NCBI GenBank assembly: GCA_964501275.1
Contig: CAZCSP010000017.1
Coordinates: forward strand, 16,417-80,416
Origin: 55-13 sp964501275
GTDB lineage: Bacteria > Armatimonadota > Fimbriimonadia > Fimbriimonadales > Fimbriimonadaceae
DNA: 64,000 bases
Reading direction: 5' to 3'
The position numbers and the translations under genes were made by a program. Under the pieces are notes generated by a model. That model was not told the origin of the DNA. It worked only from the letters and a program-made list of their open reading frames with translations, and made no database searches. Shown here in pieces: positions 31,453-39,918 of this stretch. Position 1 is the stretch's first letter. Every line of letters starts with the position of its first letter.

Positions 31453-32628
31453 ATGATCACCGCTTTGGCAACCACCCTTCTTCTCAGTCAGGCAACTCTC
31501 TCTCCCCTCAGGCTCGAAGGCCACAACTTCGTGGATTCGGCGGGCAAGCAGGTCCAACTCCGGGGCGTCAACTTTGGCGGGTGGTTGGTGGAGGAGATTT
31601 GGATGACTCCAGTTAAGCGCGAAGCTCCGGAGGGAAGCGGGTTTTCGGAGGTCAAAGACCACAAGAGCCTTTGGGGAACGGTGGAGAAGCGATTGGGCCG
31701 GGATGCCATGCTACGAGTCCGCCAAGCTTGGCGCGACAACTGGATCACCGAGGCCGACTTCAAGCGGGTAAAGGACCTGGGGTTGAACCATGTCCGGGTG
31801 CCTTTCCTCTACCACCTGATCGACGAACCGAACGGGATGGATTGGCTGAAGAAGGCAGTCCGTTGGGCTAAACAGAACGGCCTCTATGTCGTCTTGGACA
31901 TGCACGGCGTTCCCGGTGGGCAGTCGGGCGAGCACCATACCGGGGAAGACGGGCAGAACAAGCTTTGGTCGGAGGTCGAGAACATCGGCAAGACGGAGGA
32001 GTACTGGAAGCGGATCGCCCGCGAGTTCCGCGACGAGCCCGTGATTGCCGCCTATGACCTCATCAACGAACCGATGGGCGCGCCGAACGCCGCGATGCTC
32101 GCGATCGTCTATCACCGCCTCATCACCGCCGTCCGCACGGTGGACAAGAACAAGCCGGTCATTATCGACGACGGCTACAAAGGCTTTGAGACCACGCCCC
32201 ACGCCAACATCGGCGGCTGGGCTCAAACCGCCTACTCCCTCCATTTCTATCACTTCGAAGCCAAGACTTCCGCCGACCATCCGCAGAAGCTGCGGGAGGG
32301 TTTGCCCAAAGTGAAGGAGCTTCAGGGCTATCGCAACGCCCCGGTCTACATCGGCGAATTCAACCTGGAGCCCCACGGCAACCCGCAGGTGCTGAAGGAG
32401 TATCTGGGCGAGTTGGACAAAGCCAATCTCAACTGGGCGCTCTGGACCTTCAAGACCATCGCTCCCGGTGGCCCGATGGGCCAATGGGGCATTTACTCCG
32501 CCCCCGGACCAGTCGATCCCCTGAATCCGTTTGCGGATTCAGAGGCGCAGATGATTGAGAAGTTGAAGGGAGTTCGGACGGAGAAGATTCGGATCGTGCC
32601 GGGGTTGGACAAGGTGTTTGCGCGATAG
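31453..32628 (+). CDS. secreted glycoside hydrolase family 5
   Basis: About 391 residues with a signal peptide (ITALATTLLLSQATLS). RGVNFGGWLVEEIWMTP opens the TIM barrel, DLINEPMG carries the catalytic acid (about residue 211), and VYIGEFNLEP the nucleophile (about 300). GH5 enzymes cut beta-1,4- or beta-1,3-glucans or mannans; the subfamily cannot be told by eye. AAGGA precedes ATG 31453. Last gene of the LacI operon, so the enzyme, regulator and importer probably serve one polysaccharide. Confidence 0.94.
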   Translation: MITALATTLLLSQATLSPLRLEGHNFVDSAGKQVQLRGVNFGGWLVEEIWMTPVKREAPEGSGFSEVKDHKSLWGTVEKRLGRDAMLRVRQAWRDNWITEADFKRVKDLGLNHVRVPFLYHLIDEPNGMDWLKKAVRWAKQNGLYVVLDMHGVPGGQSGEHHTGEDGQNKLWSEVENIGKTEEYWKRIAREFRDEPVIAAYDLINEPMGAPNAAMLAIVYHRLITAVRTVDKNKPVIIDDGYKGFETTPHANIGGWAQTAYSLHFYHFEAKTSADHPQKLREGLPKVKELQGYRNAPVYIGEFNLEPHGNPQVLKEYLGELDKANLNWALWTFKTIAPGGPMGQWGIYSAPGPVDPLNPFADSEAQMIEKLKGVRTEKIRIVPGLDKVFAR

Positions 32629-32684
32629 TCCGACAGGCCGGGATGCCCAAAGCCGCAATGCCCCAACACCGTTTCAAAAAAAAT

Positions 32685-32754
32685 GGGCCCCCAACCGAGC
32701 AGTGTTCGCCGTGTCGTGCGAGTTGCTCTCCCCTTGTGGATGGTCGGTGGGCCC
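32685..32754 (+). ncRNA. candidate structured RNA, hairpin 1 with C-rich loop
   Basis: GGGCCC (32685-32690) pairs with GGGCCC (32749-32754), continued by ACCGA/TCGGT. The large loop contains TTGCTCTCCCCTTG (32723-32736), which reappears in the loop of hairpin 2. No known RNA family matched. Confidence 0.4.
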
Positions 32755-32794
32755 TAAGATCTTCGTTTTTGCGTGCCGCTTCGCGAGCGACGTG

Positions 32795-32800
32795 TATAAG
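32795..32800 (+). promoter_or_regulatory. -10 box candidate for the met leader
   Basis: TATAAG, with a weak TTGCGT about 20 bp upstream. Transcription would give a leader of roughly 290 nt before ATG 33099. Confidence 0.35.
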
Positions 32801-32879
32801 GTACAGCACAGCAATGCCAAAGCGCAAATCGAACCTGTAGGCTTTTTGGCTGACAGGGAAGACATCCGGAAATCTGGCT

Positions 32880-32999
32880 GTGGGCCGGAGGCCTACCCTA
32901 GCAAAATTGCTGGATTAGTAAACCGCTTAAGCGGTTGTGCCGTCTTATGTTCAGGGCGGATCGATGCGGATTGCTCTCCCCTTGACGCATTCCCGCCCT
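32880..32999 (+). ncRNA. candidate structured leader upstream of the cystathionine gamma-synthase-family gene
   Basis: Three stems in series. GTGGGCC/GGCCTAC with a GGA loop (32880-32896). The perfect palindrome AACCGCTTAAGCGGTT (32921-32936). A two-part hairpin AGGGCGG-ATGCG ... CGCAT-CCGCCCT (32953-32999), whose 17-nt loop carries TTGCTCTCCCCTTG. The gap 32629-33098 holds no gene. It does not match SAM-I, SAM-II, SAM-IV, SAH or cobalamin consensus sequences that I can recall, so it is a candidate new regulatory RNA. Confidence 0.5.
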
Positions 33000-33098
33000 T
33001 AACGCTGTTAGCCTGCGGCGACTTTCTTCCGAATAACCTAAGGCTTCGCTCCAGATTCCAGGTACAGACGCGGCTTTCAGGGCTCATCATGAATCGTT

Positions 33099-34265
33099 AT
33101 GCGTTTCGCCACGAAGCCTATTCGCGTCGGTCAAGAACTCGACCAAGACCATCGCGCCGTTATCCAGCCGCTCTATCAGTCGGCGACTTTCGGTTGGAAC
33201 AGTCTGGACGATGTGCCGAAGATCGACTACACTCGGTGCCAGAACCCGAACCGCCAGACTCTGGAGCAGATCATTGCCTCCCTGGAGAATGGCCAGCATT
33301 GCACGGTCTTTGCCAGCGGTATGGCGGCGATCATGGGCGCGTTCAGCCTCCTGCAGGCGGGCGACCATGTGCTGGTGGCGAGCGACATCTATGGCGGAAC
33401 CTTCCGAGTCGCGGAGAAGTTGTTGCCCCGCTACGGCATCCAGGTGTCGGATATCGACACCAGCAACCCGAGCGAGATCGAGGCCCACATTCGGCCCAAC
33501 TCAAAGATGATCATCTTCGAGGGGCCAACGAACCCGAACCTGCGCATCATGGACATCGCCGGGATCGCCGAGGTCGCCAAGCGCAATGGGCTGGTTAGCG
33601 TCTTCGACAACACCTTTGCCTCGCCTTACCTCCAGACCCCCCTCGACTTGGGTATCGACATCGTGGTCCATTCCACTACCAAGTACATCAGCGGCCACAG
33701 CGACGTGATCGGCGGGGCGCTCATCACCAACAGCCAAGAGATCGCTGACCAGGTTTTCGAGTACAGCAAGACTGTTGGCGCGGTGCCTAGCCCGTTCGAC
33801 TGCTGGCTGACGGTTCGCGGCGTCAAGACCTTGGCGGTGCGGATGAAGCAACACTGCGAGAACGCGCTGGCGGTGGCCCAATATCTGGAAGGGCATCCCA
33901 AGGTCGCCAAGGTCTACTACCCCGGTCTCCCCTCCCACCCCGACCATGCATTGGCCGCCAAGCAGATGAAGGGTTTCGGCGGGATGGTCTCGTTCGAGGT
34001 CAATGGCACCGGAGAGGACGCGTGCACCTTCTCCGAAGGTTGTAATGTCTTCCTATTGGCTGAGTCTCTAGGGGGTGTCGAGTCGCTGATTGGATACCCC
34101 CCTCTCATGTCTCACGCCACCATGACTGAGGAGCAGCGGATCGCAAAAGGCATTCCCCCTACCCTCATCCGCCTGAGCGTAGGCATCGAGGACGTGGAGG
34201 ACCTGATCGAGGATATCGAGCAGGCGTTGGCGAAGATTCCAGCCAGAGAGACGGCAGGCGTTTAA
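33099..34265 (+). CDS. cystathionine gamma-synthase/lyase-family PLP enzyme
   Basis: The 388-residue PLP-dependent enzyme of methionine/cysteine metabolism (Cys/Met metabolism family). ASGMAAIMGAF, PTNPNLRIMDI and VFDNTFASPYLQ are present, as is the PLP Lys in HSTTKYISGHSDVIGG (about residue 194). The C-terminal SLGGVESLIGYP and IRLSVGIEDVEDL fit MetB/MetC/CGL. Sequence alone does not separate synthase from lyase. ATG 33099 has no Shine-Dalgarno. The long structured leader suggests RNA-level control. Confidence 0.94.
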   Translation: MRFATKPIRVGQELDQDHRAVIQPLYQSATFGWNSLDDVPKIDYTRCQNPNRQTLEQIIASLENGQHCTVFASGMAAIMGAFSLLQAGDHVLVASDIYGGTFRVAEKLLPRYGIQVSDIDTSNPSEIEAHIRPNSKMIIFEGPTNPNLRIMDIAGIAEVAKRNGLVSVFDNTFASPYLQTPLDLGIDIVVHSTTKYISGHSDVIGGALITNSQEIADQVFEYSKTVGAVPSPFDCWLTVRGVKTLAVRMKQHCENALAVAQYLEGHPKVAKVYYPGLPSHPDHALAAKQMKGFGGMVSFEVNGTGEDACTFSEGCNVFLLAESLGGVESLIGYPPLMSHATMTEEQRIAKGIPPTLIRLSVGIEDVEDLIEDIEQALAKIPARETAGV

Positions 34266-34294
34266 TAGTAGGCGCCTCATCTAGGTTCGGTCGT

Positions 34295-34313
34295 GAGGGG
34301 GGCAATCCCCCTC
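34295..34313. terminator. GC-rich hairpin between convergent genes
   Basis: GAGGGGG, loop GCAAT, CCCCCTC, 7-bp stem. It lies between the stops of two convergent genes and could serve both, though there is no T tract on either side. Confidence 0.55.
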
Positions 34314-34316
34314 CAA

Positions 34317-35342
34317 CTAGCCGACCGGGTCAGAGTAGACAATCACCACGTCCCCTTTCTCCAATGGCCTGGAGGCGGCCTTGCGGAATGGGATGATCTT
34401 GCCCTCGACGGTGTGGACGCCCAAGACCAACTTGCCCTCCAGCCTCGCCAATTCTCCCGGCTTCTTGCCCAAGTCTTCCGCCGCGACCTGAACGTCGACG
34501 ATATCCGCCCCGCGGCCATGCTCGAACAACTCCTCCAAAAGCTCGGTGGAGTAGGGTGAGGAGGTGGCGGAAGCCAAGAGTCTGCCGCTACTCACCGAGG
34601 GAGCAATGACGGTGTCCGCCCCGCTACGACGGATCAGCTTCACGTTCTCATCCTCCCTTGCCGCCGCTCGGATTTTAATGTTGGGGGCCAGTTCTTTGAT
34701 CGTCAGGCAGATGAGGACGCAGGCTTCGTCGTTATTGGGGACCACGATGGCCTCTGCCGCCTTTTCCACCGCCGCATCCCGCAATATCTGCTCGCTGGCC
34801 GCATTGCCATAGATGAAGGTCGCCCCCAGCCGCGTCGCCTCGTCCACCGTCTTCTGGTCGCGGTCGATGACGATGATCTGATCCAGAGGAGTCCCCCTCT
34901 CGGCAAGCTCCTTCACTGCCGACCGGCCTTTGACGCCGAATCCGCAGATGATCACATGGTTTTTCAGAGATCGCTTCAGCTTTTCCATTTCATATTTCTC
35001 GATAGATCGACGCAACACCAACTCATAGGCGGTGGACAGCAGGATCACCCACACCATGATGCGAAGCGGGGTGATGCCAAAAGAGATGATCGCCCTGGCT
35101 TCAGGCGAAACCGGCACGATGTCGCCGTAGCCCAGCGTGGTGAGGGTGACGATGGCGAAGTAGAGAACGTCGAAGGGGCCAACCGGCAGATTCCGACTGT
35201 CCGCCAACCCATCCCGCTCCACCCAGAGCATCAGCCAAGCCAGCCCAATGATGACGACCACCAGCAAGACGCGCTGCAGCAACGCCTTAACCGGATCCTG
35301 AGACCCCAAAAACAGCCGCCGCACATATCGACCGGGCAACAC
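34317..35342 (-). CDS. potassium channel with TrkA-N/TrkA-C domains
   Basis: The 341-residue two-TM channel has TM1 about residues 22-42, pore loop VTLTTLGYGDIVP with the GYG selectivity filter (about 66-78), and TM2 about 90-106. A cytoplasmic RCK unit follows: HVIICGFGVKGRSAVKELAE (nucleotide-binding TrkA-N) and a C-terminal TrkA-C domain (VDVQVAAEDLGKKPGELARL). It is likely a ligand-gated K+ channel. Start is GTG 35342, with a TAACGT box 7 nt upstream and no Shine-Dalgarno. Confidence 0.94.
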   Translation of the reverse strand: MLPGRYVRRLFLGSQDPVKALLQRVLLVVVIIGLAWLMLWVERDGLADSRNLPVGPFDVLYFAIVTLTTLGYGDIVPVSPEARAIISFGITPLRIMVWVILLSTAYELVLRRSIEKYEMEKLKRSLKNHVIICGFGVKGRSAVKELAERGTPLDQIIVIDRDQKTVDEATRLGATFIYGNAASEQILRDAAVEKAAEAIVVPNNDEACVLICLTIKELAPNIKIRAAAREDENVKLIRRSGADTVIAPSVSSGRLLASATSSPYSTELLEELFEHGRGADIVDVQVAAEDLGKKPGELARLEGKLVLGVHTVEGKIIPFRKAASRPLEKGDVVIVYSDPVG

Positions 35343-35536
35343 GCTTTGAACGTTAGCACAGGAAGCGGTGTTGCGGTGTATCGGGATTGCGGCATTACGG
35401 ATCTACGGCTTTGGAGAAAATCCACGAATGTTGGCGGCGTCTGTCTGCAAAGCCGCAATGCCGGAACACCGCAAACCGTAATGCCGCAATGCCGAAGCAC
35501 CGTAACTCCGCAACCCCGTCCGGTCATAATCAACCC
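35343..35536. repeat. word-repeat element between divergent genes
   Basis: The gap is filled with words such as GCAATGCCG, GAACACCGC and CGTAATGCCGC. The string ATTGCGGCATTACGG near 35382-35396 has its complement CCGTAATGCCGCAAT near 35477-35491, giving a 15-bp inverted repeat. The promoters of the K+ channel and HIT genes are at its two edges. Confidence 0.8.
35525..35530 (+). promoter_or_regulatory. -10 box for leaderless HIT transcript
   Basis: CATAAT ends 6 nt before ATG 35537 with no Shine-Dalgarno between. Confidence 0.45.
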
Positions 35537-36034
35537 ATGTCCGAACGGCTATGGGCTCCTTGGCGGATGACCTACATCGAGCAGCCTTCCACCGGGACCG
35601 GGGAGATCGATATCTTTGTCTCTCTGCCCGCCGAGAACGACGATCGGAAGAACCTGATCCTTTACCGGGGCCAGACCGCCTTCCTCATGCTCAACGCCTT
35701 CCCCTACACCAACGGCCACCTGCTCGTCGCCCCCTATCGCCAAACTCCCGACTTGGACGAGCTGAACGACGACGAACTGCTGGAGATCAACCAGCTTCTG
35801 GCCAAGGGGGTCCGTTGGGTGAGGCGGGCCTATCGGCCCGACGGGTTCAATATCGGCATTAATATGGGCCGCGCCGCAGGGGCAGGGATTCCCAATCACA
35901 TCCATTGGCACATCGTCCCTCGCTGGAGTGGGGACACCAACTTCATGACCACCGTCGGCGAGGTAAGGGTCCTTCCCCAGACCCTGGAAGACAGCTACGA
36001 CCGACTGAAGCAGATCGCCGATGCAGACGCTTGA
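35537..36034 (+). CDS. HIT-family nucleotide hydrolase/phosphorylase
   Basis: The 165-residue histidine-triad protein. The triad reads HIHWHIVPRW (about residues 119-128). The N-terminal SERLWAPWRMTYI start and overall length fit the Ap4A phosphorylase-like actinobacterial-type branch, which splits diadenosine polyphosphates. It overlaps the uracil-DNA glycosylase gene by 14 bp, so both are made from one mRNA; both concern nucleotide or DNA damage clean-up. Confidence 0.93.
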   Translation: MSERLWAPWRMTYIEQPSTGTGEIDIFVSLPAENDDRKNLILYRGQTAFLMLNAFPYTNGHLLVAPYRQTPDLDELNDDELLEINQLLAKGVRWVRRAYRPDGFNIGINMGRAAGAGIPNHIHWHIVPRWSGDTNFMTTVGEVRVLPQTLEDSYDRLKQIADADA

Positions 36035-36629
36035 TGAACTCCGCGCCGCCGCCCTGAACTGCCAATCCTGCCCCCTGGCTGAGCGGCGAACCAATGTGGT
36101 TTTTGGAGAAGGCAATCCCCAATCCCCCCTGGTCCTGGTGGGCGAGGGGCCGGGGGACCAGGAGGACAAAACCGGGCGGCCCTTTGTGGGTCGCGCTGGA
36201 CAGCTATTGGACAAAGCCCTCGCCGACAATAACCTCGACCGCACCAAGGTCTACATCGGCAACACCGTCAAATGCCGCGCCGCCGACTGGAGCACCGGCA
36301 AGCCGATGAACCGCCCACCCACCGACGAAGAGACACTCGCCTGCCGCCAATGGCTCATCCCTCAACTCGGTTTCATCGCCCCCAAAGTGATCCTCTGCGT
36401 CGGCGCTCCCAGCGCGAAGAACCTGATTAAAAAGGACTTCAAAATCACCCGCGAGCGGGGCCTCTACTTCCCCTGCGAGTTCGCCAAAACCGCCATTGCC
36501 ACCCTCCACCCCTCCTACATCCTCCGCCAACAAAACGCCCAAGGCGACGACGGGGGGTACTCGTTGCTGGTGGCGGATATCGCCAAGGCTTGGGCGGCGG
36601 CGTTGAAGTTGGTGGAGAAGGAAGGATAG
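36021..36629 (+). CDS. type-4 uracil-DNA glycosylase (4Fe-4S)
   Basis: Removes uracil from DNA at the start of base-excision repair, 202 residues. LNCQSCPLAERR, the Cys of NTVKCRAA and the ACRQWL Cys provide the 4Fe-4S ligands of family 4. GEGPGDQEDKTGRPFVGRAG (about residues 41-60) is the catalytic motif and ATLHPSYILR the DNA-binding motif. Cotranscribed with the HIT gene. Confidence 0.94.
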   Translation: MQTLDELRAAALNCQSCPLAERRTNVVFGEGNPQSPLVLVGEGPGDQEDKTGRPFVGRAGQLLDKALADNNLDRTKVYIGNTVKCRAADWSTGKPMNRPPTDEETLACRQWLIPQLGFIAPKVILCVGAPSAKNLIKKDFKITRERGLYFPCEFAKTAIATLHPSYILRQQNAQGDDGGYSLLVADIAKAWAAALKLVEKEG

Positions 36630-36646
36630 GGAATGAGCGGATAAGA

Positions 36647-36873
36647 GCCCCCTTGAGGGGGTTGGGGGTGACGCCTAGTTCTCAGCCTGTAGTATCTAAT
36701 CCGATGCCGTTTTCAATCAGACGCCAACTGCGAGCACGACAATCTTCGGAGGCGGCAGAGCCTATTCTGCGAACATCTGCGGAAATCTGTGGTTACTTAC
36801 AACCCATCGGCGGTGATAGATAGCTGGATAAGAGCGGTGAACTTGGCCACACCCCCAACCCCCTCAAGGAGGC
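36647..36873. repeat. 24-bp inverted repeat with 179-bp spacer
   Basis: The arms 36647-36670 and 36850-36873 match at 23 of 24 positions (CCCCCTTGAGGGGGTTGGGGGTG type). AGCGGATAAGAGC before the left arm recurs as AGCTGGATAAGAGC inside the right end. The spacer also has 'ATCTGCGGAAATCTGTGG' words and no gene. No target-site duplication or transposase is seen. Confidence 0.85.
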
Positions 36874-36889
36874 TTTCTGTTGACTCCCC

Positions 36890-37768
36890 CTAGTGCAGCC
36901 TCTCTACCGCAAAGGCCGCCAGCATCTCCAGCATCTGGCTCTCAATTCCCGCATCCCGAAGCGCAGAAACCGCATCTGCCACCGCCTGATCCGCTCGACG
37001 CCGGCTCTCTGGGACCCCGTACAGCGAAGGATAAGTGGCCTTCTGCCTTTCCCGATCGCTCCCTGCCGCCTTCCCCAACTGCTCGGGAGTGGAGGTTTCG
37101 TTCAGAATGTCGTCCGCAATCTGGAAGGCCAGTCCGATCTTTTGGCCATAGACCCGCAGAGCGTCCACCTGGGCTCGCGTCCCCCCGCCCAAGATGCCTC
37201 CGATCTCGCAACTTGCCGCAATCAGTGCGCCGGTTTTATGGCTGTGGATGAACTCCAGCGTCTCCGCATCCGCCGCCTTGCCCTCCGACTGCACATCCAC
37301 CACCTCTCCCCCCACCAACCCGCCCGAGCCAGAGGCTTTGGTTAGGCAAAGCACGGCCTCTACCACTTGGTCAGCCGGATGGGAAGATGCGGCCAGGGAT
37401 TGGAAGGCCAGGGAGAAGAGGGCATCGCCGGCCAAGATCGCCAGGGCCTCGCCATACTTCACGTGAAGCGTCGGGACCCCTCGCCGCAGGTCGTCATTGT
37501 CGATGGCGGGCAGGTCGTCGTGGATCAAGGAGAAGCAGTGGACCATTTCCAAGGCGCAGGCCGCATCCAAAACCGACTCTGCCGAAGCCCCCAGCGCCTC
37601 TGCCGAGGCCAGACATAAAATCGGCCGGAGACGCTTCCCCGGAGATAAACACGAGTAGCGCATCGCCGCATGCAAATCGGTGGGCGGAAGCTCGACGGAA
37701 GGAAGGAGTTGCCGGAGCCGTGCATCGACGGGTTCCGCGTAGGCCTTTAGTTGCAGTGGGAAGGACAC
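36890..37768 (-). CDS. polyprenyl (farnesyl/geranylgeranyl) diphosphate synthase
   Basis: Condenses isopentenyl diphosphate with allylic diphosphates to make isoprenoid precursors. About 292 residues. The first Asp-rich motif is HDDLPAIDNDDLRRG (about residues 83-97) and the second is FQIADDILNET; GKRLRP binds substrate. Length and the FARM region suggest IspA-like activity. GTG 37768 is chosen: a TAGACT box lies 7 nt before it, and a longer start would run into the divergent gene. Confidence 0.93.
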   Translation of the reverse strand: MSFPLQLKAYAEPVDARLRQLLPSVELPPTDLHAAMRYSCLSPGKRLRPILCLASAEALGASAESVLDAACALEMVHCFSLIHDDLPAIDNDDLRRGVPTLHVKYGEALAILAGDALFSLAFQSLAASSHPADQVVEAVLCLTKASGSGGLVGGEVVDVQSEGKAADAETLEFIHSHKTGALIAASCEIGGILGGGTRAQVDALRVYGQKIGLAFQIADDILNETSTPEQLGKAAGSDRERQKATYPSLYGVPESRRRADQAVADAVSALRDAGIESQMLEMLAAFAVERLH

Positions 37769-37775
37769 CGTCTGG

Positions 37776-37811
37776 AGTCTACCAGCGGAAAAATCGGGTT
37801 CTTGGTATCCT
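37776..37811. promoter_or_regulatory. divergent leaderless promoters
   Basis: On the minus strand TAGACT (37776-37781) lies 7 nt before GTG 37768. On the plus strand TATCCT (37806-37811) lies 6 nt before ATG 37818. Neither gene has a Shine-Dalgarno. Confidence 0.5.
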
Positions 37812-37817
37812 GTCCAA

Positions 37818-39092
37818 ATGGCGGTCATTCGTCCTTTTCAAGGGTTGCGCTACAGTGCTGAGGCAGGGTCGTTAGGAATCCTAACCGCACCTCCCTACGA
37901 TGTTATCAACGAAGATGAGCGGATCAGTTTTCTGGAGAGAAGTCCGCACAACATCGTCCACCTGACCCTTCCCGAGCAGAAGGCCGACGACCGGAGTAAG
38001 TTTGTGAAATACGCGCGGAGCGCAGCGGACTTGGCGGAGTGGCGGCGCGACGGGACTCTGCTCCTGGAGGACAAGCCCGCGATCTATCGCTATGAGCAGA
38101 GATTCAATCTGCCCCACTTTGGCGATCTCACCCGAACCTCGATCATCGCCCTCATCAAGACCGAGCCCTATGAGAGCGGCGTCGTTCTTCCCCACGAGCA
38201 GACGTTTCCCAAGCACAAGGAAGACCGCCTCCGGATTCTGGAAGCCACGCGCGCCCACTTGGAGAGCATCTTTGGCCTCTTTGAAGACCCGGATGGGCAT
38301 ATCCACAGCGCGATCCTGAAGTCGCCTGCCGAAGGCGCCGTAGAGACGATCAGCGACGACGGCACGACCCAAAAGCTGGAAGCGATCACCGACCCCTCCA
38401 CCGTCAACCATCTAGTCGGCTTGTTGGGGGATCGCAAAGTCTGGATCGCCGACGGGCACCATCGCTACGAAACCGCTAGGACTTTCCGCGAAAATTTGGG
38501 CGAACGGGACGGTTTGGTCGCCGAAGACTTTATGATGATCGCCCTTAGCTCGATGTCCGACCCTGGGCTCGTGCTGCTGCCGACCCACCGAGTGCTGACC
38601 GACATCCCCGTCGACGAGCCCACCATGATGTCGCGCCTGGGCGAACTGTTCCATATGCGTGGGACCCACAACTCCCGCTTGATGGAGGCCATCGAGGCGG
38701 AAAAACAGAGCGGTCGGCTGGCTTTCGGCTTGGCTCTGGAAGGTGGCGATGGCTATGTTCTGGAGGCCAAAGATCCCGAGCGACTGTATGCGATGGTGCC
38801 CGGAACCCACAGTGACGACCTTCGCAAGCTGGATGTGACCATCCTCCACAGCGTCATCTTCGACCAGCTTCTGGCGATTCCCGGTTTGGACTCCATCAAG
38901 TACACCCGCGACTCCCACCAGGCGACGACCTGGGTGAACGAGGGGGACAAGGCGGGGTTCCTGATGACGCCGCCTACGGTGGACGACATGCGGCGGATTG
39001 CGTTGGCCGGAGAGAAAATGCCGCAGAAGAGCACCTACTACTTCCCCAAGATTCTGAGCGGGCTGGTGCTCTGGAGCCTGAACGACTTCTAG
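37818..39092 (+). CDS. DUF1015 family protein
   Basis: The 424-residue cytoplasmic protein matches DUF1015: IRPFQGLRY near the start, TAPPYDVI (about 23-30), NIVHLTLPE, HEQTFPKHKEDRL and IADGHHRYETA (about 213-223), which may be a catalytic or metal site. Its biochemical role is unknown. Family members often sit near serine or central-metabolism genes, but there is no such partner here. It is followed after 3 bp by the MBL hydrolase, so the two form an operon. Confidence 0.93.
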   Translation: MAVIRPFQGLRYSAEAGSLGILTAPPYDVINEDERISFLERSPHNIVHLTLPEQKADDRSKFVKYARSAADLAEWRRDGTLLLEDKPAIYRYEQRFNLPHFGDLTRTSIIALIKTEPYESGVVLPHEQTFPKHKEDRLRILEATRAHLESIFGLFEDPDGHIHSAILKSPAEGAVETISDDGTTQKLEAITDPSTVNHLVGLLGDRKVWIADGHHRYETARTFRENLGERDGLVAEDFMMIALSSMSDPGLVLLPTHRVLTDIPVDEPTMMSRLGELFHMRGTHNSRLMEAIEAEKQSGRLAFGLALEGGDGYVLEAKDPERLYAMVPGTHSDDLRKLDVTILHSVIFDQLLAIPGLDSIKYTRDSHQATTWVNEGDKAGFLMTPPTVDDMRRIALAGEKMPQKSTYYFPKILSGLVLWSLNDF

Positions 39093-39095
39093 TCT

Positions 39096-39899
39096 ATGAC
39101 CATACAACTTCTGGGAACGGGTGCCGCCGATGGCGTTCCGCCGATGTTTACGGCGAACCGCCTTGGCGACCGGTCGTTCGGTCCCGACAGCCGGGACTAC
39201 CGAACCCGGGCCGCCGCCCTCATCGACGGGCGCCTCAAGATCGACCTGGGCCCCGACACCATGGCCCAGAACCAGCGGTTCTCCATCGACCCCACGCTTT
39301 GGGACGCCATTATCTTCACCCACAGCCACGAAGACCACTTCACCGCCAGCGAAATCCAATACGCGCTCTACCCCTTCAACCCCAACGAATACGCTCCCTT
39401 CACCATCTATTCCAACCCCACGGTGAAGATGCTCATCGAGTCCCGCTATCCCGATTGGCCCCTGGAACTGATCCAGACCAAGCTCTACGAAACCATCTCC
39501 ATCGGCGACTACCGCATGACCCCCGTGAGAGCCAAACACGCCGAGCCCGAGGAATGCCAGAACCTGATCTTCGAGAAGGAAGGCAAAACCCTGGGCTACA
39601 TGACCGACACAGGCTGGTGGCCCGACCTTACTTGGGAGTATTTGGAAGGTGTGAAATTGGACGCGATGGTGATCGAATGCACCGACGGACTGGTAGACAG
39701 CGGCTACGACGGCCACCTGGCGCTCTGGGAGTTGGAGAAGGTGCTTGAGAAGTTGCACCAGATAGGCACCGTGAACTCAAACACCCCCATCTTCACCACC
39801 CACCACAGCCACCTCGGCGGCTCCCATGAAGAGTTGACGGAGGCGATGAAGCCGTTGGGCGTCGCGCCGGGTTATGATGGGTTGAAGATTGAGGTATAG
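39096..39899 (+). CDS. metallo-beta-lactamase-fold hydrolase (PhnP-like)
   Basis: The 267-residue product has the zinc motif IIFTHSHEDHFTAS (about 69-82) and MTDTGWWPD (Asp ligand). C-terminal THHSHLGG supplies a His. It starts QLLGTGAADGVPP, the usual glycine loop of the fold. PhnP and related members are phosphodiesterases; the substrate here is unknown. Cotranscribed with DUF1015. Confidence 0.88.
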   Translation: MTIQLLGTGAADGVPPMFTANRLGDRSFGPDSRDYRTRAAALIDGRLKIDLGPDTMAQNQRFSIDPTLWDAIIFTHSHEDHFTASEIQYALYPFNPNEYAPFTIYSNPTVKMLIESRYPDWPLELIQTKLYETISIGDYRMTPVRAKHAEPEECQNLIFEKEGKTLGYMTDTGWWPDLTWEYLEGVKLDAMVIECTDGLVDSGYDGHLALWELEKVLEKLHQIGTVNSNTPIFTTHHSHLGGSHEELTEAMKPLGVAPGYDGLKIEV

Positions 39900-39918
39900 G
39901 CCGGCGGGTAGAGAGCTA

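Noticed and set aside
32810..32840. tRNA-like T-arm string on the minus strand (GGTTCGATT)
   Set aside because: No matching stem and no acceptor or anticodon arms around it.
32840..32900. Cobalamin riboswitch
   Set aside because: An AGGGAA...CCGG-like string is present, but the conserved core with the GCCACTG-type box and the B12-box order are missing.
36590..36823. 77-residue open frame after the uracil-DNA glycosylase
   Set aside because: It begins inside the glycosylase gene and then translates a repeat element.
38412..39758. 448-residue open frame opposite DUF1015 and the MBL gene
   Set aside because: It crosses two real genes and their junction on the other strand; no motifs.
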